Assembly: GCA_035628875.1 (NCBI GenBank)
Contig: DASPIZ010000117.1
Location: forward strand, 20,286 to 84,285
DNA from: Ohtaekwangia sp035628875
GTDB taxonomy: Bacteria > Bacteroidota > Bacteroidia > Cytophagales > Cyclobacteriaceae
Direction of reading: 5' to 3'
DNA: 64,000 nucleotides
Both the position numbers and the translations under genes were made by a program. How positions within the stretch are numbered: the stretch's first letter is position 1; every line of letters begins with the position of its first letter. This document shows, in pieces, positions 52,822 to 61,854 of this stretch. The notes below the pieces were generated by a model. The model did no database searches. It saw only the letters and a list, made by a program, of their open reading frames with translations, and was not told the DNA's origin.

Positions 52822-55230
52822 ATGAAAAAAACAATCATTTCGGTCACTTCGCAAATGTGCATGTGCTGTATTGCGATCTTGCTTCTTTGTACTGTTCATA
52901 CATTCGGACAATCGCAACCTGCTCCGCAAGGCTATGGGTTGTCGTCCTATAAAACAGAAACAAAAGGTCAGTATATGAAACACTGGCTTTTGGCTGGACC
53001 AGTGAAGATGACCTTCACCGGAAACTCACCCGATATGCAAGCGCAGGAATTGTTCTTCAGGGAAGACAGTTCCTTTAATATCACGGTTACATCTGACAAG
53101 CCCATCTCCCCCTATGTGTATAAAGAAAAAAAATACGCATGGAAACCTTATACTTCTTCTGCCGACGTCATTGATCTGGATACCGCGTTCAACAAAGTAG
53201 ATTATGCTGCCGCCTATGCAATGGGCGAGATTGTCTCCCCGGAGAAAAAAACAGTTTTGCTGGCTGTGGGAAGCGATGATGGCGTAAAAGTATGGATCAA
53301 TGGTAAGGTGGTTCATGAAAACTGGATTCCGCGCGGCGTAGTACCCGACCAGGATGTATTTCCGATTGCTCTAAAGAAGGGAAGCAATCAGATCGTTATC
53401 AAAGTTCAGGACATTGCCGGGGGTTGGGGTTTTACGGCTCGCATACTGGATGACGTGTCTGTTTCTGAACGTTTTGTGTCCGCTTGTGGTAATGGATTGC
53501 TTGACGAGATTAATATGTTATTGGATGCAGGGGCAAATATTAATTTCGTAAACGACGTTGGATTGTCGGCTATTGGTAATGCCCAGATCAAGGGCATGGA
53601 TGAAGTAGTAACGTTGCTAACGAAGAAAGGCGCGACTCGTCATCCGGTTCCACCGCCGGAAATTTTAACGTATGGGTTATATAAGTGGTTAAATGATAAG
53701 GACGCTCCAGGCGTGGCGGTATTGATTGCAAAAGATGGTAAAGTTCTATATACAAATGGATTTGGTTTTGCTGATATCGCAAGGAAGGAACGCATTTTAC
53801 CTGATACAAAATTCAGGATCGGCTCAATTACAAAACAATTCGTTGCTTCAGCGATTCTTAAACTGGAAGAAGAAGGTCGTCTTAAACGGAGTGATAAACT
53901 GAATAAATATTTTCCGGAATTTCCACGGGGAAATGAGGTAACGATTCAGCATTTATTGACCCATACGTCAGGTATTCACAGTTATACCGGTAAAGATGAT
54001 TTTACTACGCGTGTGGTAGGACCGATTACACCTGATGAACTGGTTAACTATTTTAAGAATGACCCTTATGACTTCAATCCAGGTGATGCATTCTTGTATA
54101 ATAACTCGGGTTATTTTTTACTCGGATTGATTATTGAAAAGACAACTGGAAAAAATTACGGTGATTTTTTGAAATCAAAATTCTTTGACCCACTTGATAT
54201 GAAAAACACGGGTGTCTACACATCATCTTTAAAGCTAACCAAAGAGGCCAAAGGGTATACAAGTGAAAATGGAAGGTATGAACGCGCGCTGGACTGGAAT
54301 ATGGACTGGGCCGGGGGGGCAGGGGCTTTATACTCTACTGTGGAAGATCTATACAAATGGAATGAAGCCGTGTTTAATGGAAAGGTATTAAGTGAAGCAA
54401 GTTTGAAAGCAGCGTTAACCGCCGGAGCTTTAAACAATGGCCAGCCAATTTCAAATGGATCTTATGGCTTTGGCTGGGTTCTCAATGAATTTCGTGGTGA
54501 AGAAGTTATCCAACACGGCGGCGGACTTCACGGGTTTGTCTCACAACTTTCACGGTATAGAAACAATAACCTCACCGTTGTAATCTTAACCAATGTAACA
54601 CCCCCTGAAGTTAATTTGAATGCTAATATCATTGCTGAATATTTTTTATGGGATAAACTTGACAAGCAAACATCATTTTCTGAAAAGGAAGCTGCTAATC
54701 AGAACGTAAAGATCTACGAAGGCCGGTATGATTTCACGAATGGTGCAGTGATGACCATTACCGCCGAAGACAATAATTTGTTTGCGCAGCTTTCAGGCCA
54801 AGCCAAGTTCCCCATCTTTCCTTCGGGAGAACATGAGTTTTTCTGGAAAGTAGTGCCGGCGAAAATCAAATTCGCAAAGGATGAAAATGGTAATGTTGTA
54901 TACGGAGATTTTTCACAAAATGGCCAGGAGATCAAGGTGATGAAACTTAAAGAGCCGGAAATCATCAAAGTTGATCCTGCAATCTTTAAAGCCTTTACAG
55001 GAAAATATGATTATGGAAACAATATGGTAATCACCATAACCGAAGAGAATGGAAAACTCTTTGCACAGGCGACAAATCAACCTAAGTTTGAGTTGTTTCC
55101 GGTAGGTGAAAAAGAATATGTGCTAAAAGACATTAATGCCAAAGTAACCTTTGAAGACAAGGACGGCAAAGTTACCAACATGATTGTCGACATGGGCGGC
55201 CAGAAAAAAGCGGCGCCCAGGGTTGAGTGA
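52822..55230 (+). CDS. Exported ankyrin / serine beta-lactamase-family hydrolase fusion
   Basis: The 802-residue protein has a signal peptide (1-30), a beta-sandwich of about 180 residues (VKVWINGKVVHENWIPRGVV), two ankyrin-like units (about 220-270: LLDEINMLLDAGANINFVND) and a class C beta-lactamase-type domain (about 285-590). That domain has Ser335-x-x-Lys338 (SITK), Tyr426-x-Asn428 (YNN) and HGGGLHGF as the third motif. Two tandem lipocalin-like C-terminal repeats follow (about 630-715 and 715-802: YEGRYDFTNGAVMTITAEDN and FTGKYDYGNNMVITITEENG). It may be an esterase or peptidase acting on a D-amino acid or ester substrate. Antibiotic hydrolysis is not implied. Confidence 0.9.
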   Translation: MKKTIISVTSQMCMCCIAILLLCTVHTFGQSQPAPQGYGLSSYKTETKGQYMKHWLLAGPVKMTFTGNSPDMQAQELFFREDSSFNITVTSDKPISPYVYKEKKYAWKPYTSSADVIDLDTAFNKVDYAAAYAMGEIVSPEKKTVLLAVGSDDGVKVWINGKVVHENWIPRGVVPDQDVFPIALKKGSNQIVIKVQDIAGGWGFTARILDDVSVSERFVSACGNGLLDEINMLLDAGANINFVNDVGLSAIGNAQIKGMDEVVTLLTKKGATRHPVPPPEILTYGLYKWLNDKDAPGVAVLIAKDGKVLYTNGFGFADIARKERILPDTKFRIGSITKQFVASAILKLEEEGRLKRSDKLNKYFPEFPRGNEVTIQHLLTHTSGIHSYTGKDDFTTRVVGPITPDELVNYFKNDPYDFNPGDAFLYNNSGYFLLGLIIEKTTGKNYGDFLKSKFFDPLDMKNTGVYTSSLKLTKEAKGYTSENGRYERALDWNMDWAGGAGALYSTVEDLYKWNEAVFNGKVLSEASLKAALTAGALNNGQPISNGSYGFGWVLNEFRGEEVIQHGGGLHGFVSQLSRYRNNNLTVVILTNVTPPEVNLNANIIAEYFLWDKLDKQTSFSEKEAANQNVKIYEGRYDFTNGAVMTITAEDNNLFAQLSGQAKFPIFPSGEHEFFWKVVPAKIKFAKDENGNVVYGDFSQNGQEIKVMKLKEPEIIKVDPAIFKAFTGKYDYGNNMVITITEENGKLFAQATNQPKFELFPVGEKEYVLKDINAKVTFEDKDGKVTNMIVDMGGQKKAAPRVE

Positions 55231-55250
55231 GAGAAGCTGCTAGCCATCGA

Positions 55251-55486
55251 GGGACGAGGTAAGGTACGAAAATACGAGGTAGGAATTCGAAATACGAGGT
55301 AATGAGGTTGAGGTGCAGGTTGTGATTAAGCTTTTATGTTGCTTTTCGAAGGCTTATCAGTCGTCGGAACACGAACCTGGTGTCAAACATCAAACTTCGG
55401 GCAACTTCGAAAACCCGTCGATTTTGAAACCCACGCACTTGAACTTGACCTTGAATCTGGAACCTTGAACGTGAATCTTGAACTCA
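55251..55486 (-). repeat. Composite heptad-repeat element, opposite polarity
   Basis: Read on the minus strand: GTTCAAG units (55437-55486), GTTTGATGTTTGAC (55381-55400), then ACCTCGTA / GTACC-type units (55251-55320). The module order is as elsewhere, but the element points against both flanking genes, so it breaks the after-the-stop rule. The gap 55231-55600 has no gene. Confidence 0.75.
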
Positions 55487-55600
55487 CCCATGTACTTTTT
55501 TAACGGAAAACAAACGGATTTATTCCGGGGAAGAATGGAGATTCATGCTTTCAATCAAATGACGCGTTCGTTTTGATGTGTTTTTAAAAACAAGATCCCA

Positions 55601-56104
55601 ATGAAAAACCTTTCGTCCCTTAAACCTTTGCTGATCGTTCTGGCAATTATCCCTTTATTAGCAACCTCTCGTGATGACAAAAGTTCAAGGAGCACGCAGA
55701 ATTCTATCAAAGTAGATGAAGCCCCTTTTAATGTGGTAGTACCCATGTTGTTGGGTGTATCTTCTAACAATGAAGGGCATGCTTATTTCAATTTTACCAA
55801 TGGTGATTTCGGTAATTTGAAATCACTGACCGTCGATTTTAGTTACATCGGTGGCGGAAACGTAGAAGGTGTATATACATTTCCTGAGAACGGAACAGAT
55901 CGCCTTCTGAACAACTGGCTTACAGAATATACTGTGTTCAGCGTGCAGGAAGAATCGTTTGTTCCACTTCAAGCTGGAACTGTCACAGTAAAACATCACG
56001 GGGATAACGATTACGAGATTAAAATGGATTTAACAATGGAGGATGGAACCGTAATTAATGGAACTTACCGCGGTGATTTTGAAGCGCAATTCAAAGACAA
56101 ATAA
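55601..56104 (+). CDS. Exported beta-rich protein of unknown function, possible lost lipobox
   Basis: The 167-residue protein has a hydrophobic signal (about 8-22) followed by LATSRDDKS. The rest is a small beta-rich domain (GNVEGVYTFPENG, GTVTVKHHGDNDYEIKMDLT, INGTYRGDFEAQF), as seen in many short Bacteroidota lipoproteins. At the lipidation position stands Arg, codon CGT. A TGT Cys codon is one base away, which would restore LATSC. So it may be a decayed lipoprotein, or simply secreted. I do not recognise the family more closely. Confidence 0.7.
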   Translation: MKNLSSLKPLLIVLAIIPLLATSRDDKSSRSTQNSIKVDEAPFNVVVPMLLGVSSNNEGHAYFNFTNGDFGNLKSLTVDFSYIGGGNVEGVYTFPENGTDRLLNNWLTEYTVFSVQEESFVPLQAGTVTVKHHGDNDYEIKMDLTMEDGTVINGTYRGDFEAQFKDK

Positions 56105-56139
56105 TTCTACAAAATAAATGTGCATCCAGGATTACCAGG

Positions 56140-58323
56140 CTAAACACTGGTAATCTTAACTTCAACACGCCGGTTTTTCTTTCGGTTTTCTTCGGTATCG
56201 TTTCTTAGCAGTGGTTGCGCTGCGCCGTATCCCTTTCCCTTGATTCTCTTTCCGGATATTCCTTTTTGCATAAGGTACTTTTTTACCGTTTCAACCCGCT
56301 CGCGGGATAGCTTCAGTAATGCTTCCGGATTTCCTATGTTATCAGTGTGACCGGATAACTCAATCTCCATCGAACGATTTTGATCCATAAGGTTTGCCAG
56401 TCGATTCAACTCAGTGTATGATTCCGTCTTTAACGTTGCCTTGCCCTTTTTAAAAAACACGTTTTGCAATGCAAGCACTTCTCCAACGGTTAATGGGATG
56501 AGATGAAGGTTTTTTTCAATTTCTTTATAGGTGTCTGAATGGGTTAACGCAACCGAATCGTAAGCCGGTAAATAACCTTTCGCTGACGCATAAAAATGAT
56601 ATTTCCGCCCATAAGGGAGTACAACAGAATAATAGCCCTGTAAATCTGAGATGGTTTCGGTAAATCCTTTTCTCGTCTCGGCATCTTCCACGGTGATGAT
56701 AGCCTGAACAGGTTGTTTTGTTTTATTACTTAACGTGAATCCCTGTAGCAGCACAACAGGATTCGGTCGTAGTTCTTCAGGAAGTTTTACACGAATAATA
56801 TCTGTATCACCATATCGCTCATGGATCGATACGAGGTAAGCATAATTACCAGAAGCAGGTAGGGTATAATAGGCATCAAACAAGGGTGTATTGATTTCTG
56901 GGCCAAGATTAATAGGCTCAGTCCAGTTGGTCCAGGTATCATCCAATCGTCGTGTCATAAAAATATCAACACGTCCGTAGCCGGGCCTTCCGTTGCTTCC
57001 GAAATATAAGGTGCGGCCATCTGCAGCGAGATAAGGGGAAAATTCATCGCCGGCTGTATTCACCACCGGACCAATATTTAGCGGTTTGGCCCATCGGCCC
57101 TTTTCTTTTTTAAAGCATACATAAATATCGCGTTCGTCAACATCGGTTTTGTACTTCACGTTCTTTTTGGTCTTCGCTGTATATAGAATTGTTCTTCCAT
57201 TGGGTGAAAGGCAGGATTCAATAAATTCTGATTCATTGGTCAGGTGAAGATCAAGGGGTTCATCTGCAGACCATCCGGTTTCTGTTTTTTTTCGTACGCG
57301 AAACCCGCCGCTTCTATCATTTCGTACACGGTAAAACATCATCACATTGTTATCAGCACTCACCGCAGTGAGATTGTCTGCTTTAATTGAATTAACATCT
57401 GCACCCATGTTTTTACCTTTTCTCCAATGTAACCCGTCCGGAGAAGTTGAAACCCAGATGTCCTGCTTATCGGTTGAGCCGCCGATATTATCAGGCGAAT
57501 GTTTCCTTGCAAAGTATAATGTTTTACCATCAGCTGAAATTAGGGGATGGATTTCAGGATATCTGGAGTTGATCCCCGCACCAATATTTTCACGCACGAT
57601 ACCTGTGGCTTTGGTTGGGGATAGATTAATGTTGGATTCCGATAAAAGCATAAAGTTATCCACGTGTAATTCACCTTTAAAGAAAGTGATTATACCCACA
57701 TCGGTTCCAAACCAGGGGAGCGGTTTTTGTCTCCCTACGAGTACATCGTTCAAAAAAAAATGTAATACACCCTGTTGCTGCGCAATGCGTAGCGTATTGG
57801 TTTGGTTTCCGGTTTTTACGAGAGACGTTTTGATTTTTTTTCCGACGTCTCTTTGTCTGTGATCAGTGTATATTTGATAATAACCATCGCTGGATATGGT
57901 GAACGAATGATGTTGTTTTGTTTCCTGTAATTGTCCCCACACCAGCCCAGCCCTTGCTTCAGATAGATCTACGGACGAATCGGGTAATGTGATATCAGCC
58001 TGGAGGATAAAATCTTTTGCATCGTCAACAAACCGTTGGATCGTAAATGTGTTGACCGGTCCGGAATACTTTCGGATTAAAAATTTTCCATTCGTGATGG
58101 TGGTTGTATAATCACGGTTATCTGTGATATCCCAACCGTTGTGGTTTCGGTTGAAATTTTCGTTTACAAGTGTATCTGGTTGAGCATAAACTGGAAAAAT
58201 CAGAATAGCATAAAAAAGAAAAATGATACTGCTTTTTCTTAAGCTTGAAGATGAAATCCAAGGTTTTTGAATCGTCGTACCAGCCTGCCGTTTTTCCATT
58301 ACTTTATACTCCAACAATTCCAT
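56140..58323 (-). CDS. Multidomain OmpA-family envelope protein with PD40 propeller
   Basis: The 727-residue protein has a signal segment (about 30-48, ending PVYAQ). The domains in order are a LamG-like sandwich (about 55-230: DDAKDFILQADITLPDSSVD), a PD40/TolB-type propeller (about 245-520: HPLISADGKTLYFARKHSPD, FSPYLAADGRTLYFGSNGRP), a carboxypeptidase-regulatory-like domain (about 525-605) and a C-terminal OmpA peptidoglycan-binding domain (about 620-727: LSGHTDNIGNPEALLKLSRE, RIKGKGYGAAQPL). It likely tethers an outer-membrane or periplasmic complex to peptidoglycan. A start at Met9 (58299) is also possible. Confidence 0.9.
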   Translation of the reverse strand: MELLEYKVMEKRQAGTTIQKPWISSSSLRKSSIIFLFYAILIFPVYAQPDTLVNENFNRNHNGWDITDNRDYTTTITNGKFLIRKYSGPVNTFTIQRFVDDAKDFILQADITLPDSSVDLSEARAGLVWGQLQETKQHHSFTISSDGYYQIYTDHRQRDVGKKIKTSLVKTGNQTNTLRIAQQQGVLHFFLNDVLVGRQKPLPWFGTDVGIITFFKGELHVDNFMLLSESNINLSPTKATGIVRENIGAGINSRYPEIHPLISADGKTLYFARKHSPDNIGGSTDKQDIWVSTSPDGLHWRKGKNMGADVNSIKADNLTAVSADNNVMMFYRVRNDRSGGFRVRKKTETGWSADEPLDLHLTNESEFIESCLSPNGRTILYTAKTKKNVKYKTDVDERDIYVCFKKEKGRWAKPLNIGPVVNTAGDEFSPYLAADGRTLYFGSNGRPGYGRVDIFMTRRLDDTWTNWTEPINLGPEINTPLFDAYYTLPASGNYAYLVSIHERYGDTDIIRVKLPEELRPNPVVLLQGFTLSNKTKQPVQAIITVEDAETRKGFTETISDLQGYYSVVLPYGRKYHFYASAKGYLPAYDSVALTHSDTYKEIEKNLHLIPLTVGEVLALQNVFFKKGKATLKTESYTELNRLANLMDQNRSMEIELSGHTDNIGNPEALLKLSRERVETVKKYLMQKGISGKRIKGKGYGAAQPLLRNDTEENRKKNRRVEVKITSV

Positions 58324-58595
58324 GCCTGGAAATCCCTTAGTAAATATAGTATCGTAAACAGTTGCTTAAAAATTCGACAGGTTAAATTTGTTTTTATAAA
58401 ACGTCGTCAGGACAAAAAATCACAAAGGTGAGGAAATGATCAAAGCCGTTTTACATTCTTTCTTGGAAGGGCTTTATGTAATGAATAATGATAAAAACAA
58501 TATAAGTGATGTTCAGTCAGGATCCCGGCCGTTTAAATTTTAAATTCCATTTATAGAACGCTGGTAAACGTTCTTTTTTAAACTAAATTCATCTA

Positions 58596-58625
58596 TGCAA
58601 CAACACTTCCTTGTTGCAATTTTTT
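58596..58625 (+). promoter_or_regulatory. Terminator-like hairpin in the leader of the GH43 gene
   Basis: The perfect stem TGCAACAA / TTGTTGCA (7-base loop) is followed by ATTTTTTT, 60 bases before the GH43 start. The adjacent gene on the left is divergent, so nothing obvious needs terminating here. It could be an attenuator or an operator; it shares the TGCAAC / GTTGCA core with the repeat at 51318. Confidence 0.5.
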
Positions 58626-58657
58626 TCGTTTGAAAACTCTCTGTTATATTGGAGGCT

Positions 58658-58684
58658 ATGTTTAAACCAAAATTATCATGGTAG
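58658..58684 (+). CDS. Possible 8-codon leader peptide overlapping the GH43 start
   Basis: ATG TTT AAA CCA AAA TTA TCA TGG TAG encodes MFKPKLSW. It is preceded 1 base away by TTGGAGG, a Shine-Dalgarno-like run that is rare in this window. Its stop overlaps the start of the GH43 gene in another frame, which would suit translational coupling. It may also be chance. Confidence 0.3.
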   Translation: MFKPKLSW

Positions 58685-59766
58685 TCTCTTTTCAAAGTAA
58701 AAATGTTCTTTTAACCGCAGTAGCTGTCATACTCTTGTCGGGTTGTAAAACACCTGCTACTGAAACGCAGGATCAAAAAGTGGCAGAAACACCAAAAGCG
58801 GATACAGTTAATCACCCGCTGGTGACACACATCTATACAGCAGATCCGTCTGCCCATGTGTTTGAAAACAAGATTTACATTTATCCCTCACATGATTTCG
58901 AAGCCGGTATACCAGAAAATGATAATGGTGATCATTTTGGAATGAAGGATTACCATATTCTTTCGATGGACAGTGTAGGAGGAGAGGTAACAGACCATGG
59001 TGTAGCGCTTGATATAAAAGATATTCCGTGGGCCGGAAGACAATTGTGGGCGCCGGATGCTGCTTTCAAAAATGGAACGTATTATTTGTATTTCCCCGTA
59101 AAAGATAAAGAAGATATCTTCCGTATCGGGGTTGCTACAAGTGACAAACCAGCAGGTCCTTTTAAAGCGGAAGCAAATCCGATCAAAGGTAGTTATAGTA
59201 TTGACCCTACTGTATTCCAGGATTTCGATGGCAAGTATTATATGTACTTTGGTGGTATCTGGGGCGGACAATTACAACGGTGGCGCACCGGGAAATACGA
59301 TGTAAACGGAACAGAAGTTCCTGCTGAAGAAACCGCGCTTTCTCCTAAGGTTGCCATGCTCAGTGATAACATGCTTGAATTTGCTGAACCTGTAAAAGAC
59401 GTACAAATTCTGGATGAAAATGGAAAGCCACTTCTTGCTGGTGATAATAATCGTCGTTTTTTCGAGGCCGCATGGATGCACAAGTATAATGGTAAATACT
59501 ATTTATCTTACTCTACCGGTGACACGCACTTCATAGCATATGCTACCGGTGATAATCCTTATGGTCCTTTTACTTACCAGGGCGTAATCCTAAATCCTGT
59601 AGTAGGATGGACAAACCACCATTCGATCGTTGAACACAACGGTAAGTGGTATCTGTTTTATCATGACAGTAAGTTGTCCGGAGGAAAAACACATTTAAGA
59701 AGTGTGAAAGTAACTGAACTGACACATCGCCCGGATGGCACCATTGAAACGATTGATCCCAAATAG
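58678..59766 (+). CDS. GH43-family glycoside hydrolase lipoprotein
   Basis: The 362-residue lipoprotein (Cys23 in LLSGCKTPA) is a five-bladed GH43 propeller. The catalytic residues read as Asp56 in TADPSAHVF (base), Asp176 in SIDPTVF (pKa modulator) and Glu263 in FFEAAWMH (acid). Members act on arabinan, xylan or galactan side chains; the exact substrate is not readable. The start is forced, since an in-frame stop lies 15 bases upstream. A hairpin and a possible leader peptide precede it. It is far from the SusCD locus and stands alone. Its TAG is followed by a heptad block. Confidence 0.92.
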   Translation: MVVSFQSKNVLLTAVAVILLSGCKTPATETQDQKVAETPKADTVNHPLVTHIYTADPSAHVFENKIYIYPSHDFEAGIPENDNGDHFGMKDYHILSMDSVGGEVTDHGVALDIKDIPWAGRQLWAPDAAFKNGTYYLYFPVKDKEDIFRIGVATSDKPAGPFKAEANPIKGSYSIDPTVFQDFDGKYYMYFGGIWGGQLQRWRTGKYDVNGTEVPAEETALSPKVAMLSDNMLEFAEPVKDVQILDENGKPLLAGDNNRRFFEAAWMHKYNGKYYLSYSTGDTHFIAYATGDNPYGPFTYQGVILNPVVGWTNHHSIVEHNGKWYLFYHDSKLSGGKTHLRSVKVTELTHRPDGTIETIDPK

Positions 59767-59985
59767 TTTTAAAGTTCAAAGACCCTACCACCGGGTCCGA
59801 CTGGCTTATCCAGAATCGCCTTGAAGGTTTGCGTTTGGAGGTGTGTTATATAGTAGGAGTTTAAGGTTCAAAATTGATTTCGAAATCTTAAATGGTTTCG
59901 AAATCAACCTGAATCCGATGGCTTTATCAAAAACACAGCAGTTACAAATAAACAACTCACGGCTCGAGCTCGCGGCTCGTAGCTA
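59767..59985 (+). repeat. Composite heptad-repeat element, degenerate
   Basis: A short GTTCAAA patch (59771-59781) starts just after the TAG. GTTTGCGTTTGGAGG (59828-59842), another GTTTAAGGTTCAAA (59859-59872) and then GCTCGAG/GCTCGCG/GCTCGTA units (59954-59985) follow. The order is the usual one but the copy is eroded. Confidence 0.7.
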
Positions 59986-60035
59986 TTAAAGAAAATATTG
60001 TTTATATTCGTTTTACTGAGAACATTTGAATAAGC

Positions 60036-60386
60036 ATGCTGGATCCCATTAAACTCGCGCATTTCCGAAATCTTGTTTCGCTTTCTGCGGCAGACGGTAA
60101 AATTGAAGACGTTGAACGCGTCGCATTGTCTAAGATTGCGTATGAGCAGGGTATTCCACTCGATCGACTCAACGTCATGCTTTCAAAAGCATCGGAATAT
60201 GTTTACCTCATTCCGCAAAATCAGGAGGAACGTGAGAAACAACTTCAGCAAATGATTGATCTTGCCCTGGTAGATGGCCATTTTGCACCAGCGGAAATTG
60301 AACTAATCAATATGGTTGGAGGCAAACTTGGGTTTAATGAAAATGAATTAACACAGATATTGGAGAGTCATACCAACAAAAAATAG
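60036..60386 (+). CDS. TerB-like small helical protein
   Basis: The 116-residue protein is all-helical with the TerB pattern of acidic metal-site-like motifs, SAADGKIEDVERVALSKIAY and LALVDGHFAPAEIELINMVG. TerB-fold proteins are linked to tellurite and other stress responses, but here no other ter gene is near. It is cytoplasmic. A weak terminator follows. Confidence 0.82.
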   Translation: MLDPIKLAHFRNLVSLSAADGKIEDVERVALSKIAYEQGIPLDRLNVMLSKASEYVYLIPQNQEEREKQLQQMIDLALVDGHFAPAEIELINMVGGKLGFNENELTQILESHTNKK

Positions 60387-60421
60387 TTCATCGTTTTTCT
60401 GTTCGGAATAATGACTTTAAT

Positions 60422-60457
60422 AAAGGTTCTTCATGTTCTAATGGAGAACTTTTTTTT
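60422..60457 (+). terminator. Weak terminator after the TerB-like gene
   Basis: GGTTCT ... AGAAC followed by eight T residues. The stem is only five pairs plus a bulge, so confidence is low, but the T-run is clean. Confidence 0.45.
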
Positions 60458-60566
60458 ACGACTTTACCTAGCCATTTTAAATGTAATCGGAATAACCATC
60501 CCTTGCCACGCAGGTTTGCCCCCTGTTTGAATGATTCGATTTAATTTTTTTGATAAGTGAATGCTG

Positions 60567-61601
60567 CTAAGACGCGTACATCATCCGTTGCTTTTCATGA
60601 TTGGCAATCACGGTTTTATAACTATGGGGATTGACATAAAACCGATTGATTTTTTGTTTGACCCTGTTTATTAACAAAACAAATGGGTCCTTAACGGGAT
60701 GTGTTTTTAAATGAAGTAAAGTAGCGATCTCATCTCCCACGAAGTATCTGATTTGCGAGTCGACAAAATACGCGGGTAAAGCAGGAAAGGCCGTCTTGTA
60801 ATATTTAAGCAACTCTGCCATCAGCAATGTGCCTTCTGCCGATTCTCTGAAATGTCGTTGTCTGATGCGTTGTTCCAATGCAGCGGCTTCAGAAAAAGAA
60901 GCTGGCAGAAGCTGTTCATCAATATACAATTGATAGCCAATGAATCTCCAGGTGTACAAAAAGTCTTCCTGTTCAGTTTTTGTAATCGGGAAGCGCGCTT
61001 TCACCAGGGCATCAAGTATGATAAATGAAAAGGCCAGGTTGGTGCCTGCCATATCCTCCTGGTTTACCGGTAGGCCCAAGGCGTTATTATCCCACGCCAT
61101 TTTAGTTGAGATGTAATAACGCACAATCGCATGGATCAGCCGCGTTTTATTGATTTGAATCATACCGGTACCTGCGTCGTCAAAGCTGCCTTCCGTTAAA
61201 ACGCCGATAATAAAATGGGCTGTATCAAAAAGTCTTTTACCAGGCGTTTTACGCATTTTCTCTGTGAGAAAAATTGCCTTATTGCCAGGAAAGGCGGCGT
61301 AACAATAAGGCAACGACTTTGCACCCAGCAGGGTCATGATATCAAGCGCATACTTTTTAAAAAATCGCTGGCCACGCAGTAATTTATTGGTATCAAACCA
61401 GTCTGGTTTACGCATGGGTTGAAGCAGAAATTCACGTACCGGAAGGGTGTGTTGCTGCACTGCAATCTGATCATCTTCGAGCTTTAAATACGCATACAAC
61501 CCACTTTGCTTTTGTTGTTGAAATAACAAGGCAATAAGTTCATCAGCCGGATCATCACCAACCAGCCGCATTGCATTCAAAAAATCGTGTTGAAGATTCA
61601 T
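60567..61601 (-). CDS. MpaB/latex-clearing-protein-like (DUF2236) heme protein, putative oxygenase
   Basis: The 344-residue protein is helical and fits the oxygenase MpaB / DUF2236 family: KRLFDTAHFIIGVL, TRLIHAIVRYYIS, NQEDMAGTNLAFSFIILDAL and TWRFIGYQLYIDEQLLP. Some members are heme-dependent rubber-cleaving oxygenases; others have unknown substrates. There is no signal peptide. The open frame runs to 61685, but its first residues (PNTQYLIPNV) are translated repeat, so I start at Met29 (61601). Confidence 0.82.
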   Translation of the reverse strand: MNLQHDFLNAMRLVGDDPADELIALLFQQQKQSGLYAYLKLEDDQIAVQQHTLPVREFLLQPMRKPDWFDTNKLLRGQRFFKKYALDIMTLLGAKSLPYCYAAFPGNKAIFLTEKMRKTPGKRLFDTAHFIIGVLTEGSFDDAGTGMIQINKTRLIHAIVRYYISTKMAWDNNALGLPVNQEDMAGTNLAFSFIILDALVKARFPITKTEQEDFLYTWRFIGYQLYIDEQLLPASFSEAAALEQRIRQRHFRESAEGTLLMAELLKYYKTAFPALPAYFVDSQIRYFVGDEIATLLHLKTHPVKDPFVLLINRVKQKINRFYVNPHSYKTVIANHEKQRMMYAS

Positions 61602-61655
61602 ACAGTTTATGTCCTCCTTATAAATTGCAGCTGAAGGGTAAAAGTTCCAATCAAC

Positions 61656-61852
61656 ATTAGGTATCAGGTATTGGGTATTGGGCATTAGGGATTAGGTATG
61701 TGGCATGAGGGTTTGGAAATTGTTGGTTAGTTCAATGTCGTTTAGTGCAGCCTTCTACCCACCTTTCCCTTCTGGAGGCAAGTTTAACAATACCCAATAC
61801 CCACTAATGCCCTAATGTCCCCTAATGTCTAATGTCCAATCCCCAATGCCTA
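61656..61852. repeat. Inverted pair of GGTATTG-class heptad arrays between proA and the MpaB-like gene
   Basis: The left arm (61656-61715) is GGTATCA, GGTATTG, GGTATTG, GGCATTA, GGGATTA. The right arm (61787-61852) is its complement class (CAATACC, CTAATGC, CTAATGT units). Facing each other 70 bases apart, they could pair as a long imperfect hairpin. The right arm ends two bases before the TAA of proA, so the element again starts right after a stop codon on that strand. Confidence 0.75.
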
Positions 61853-61854
61853 AA

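Noticed and set aside
52822..55230. Antibiotic-resistance beta-lactamase
   Set aside because: The domain order and the lipocalin-like tail fit the broad serine-hydrolase branch of the family (esterases, peptidases). Nothing points to antibiotic hydrolysis.
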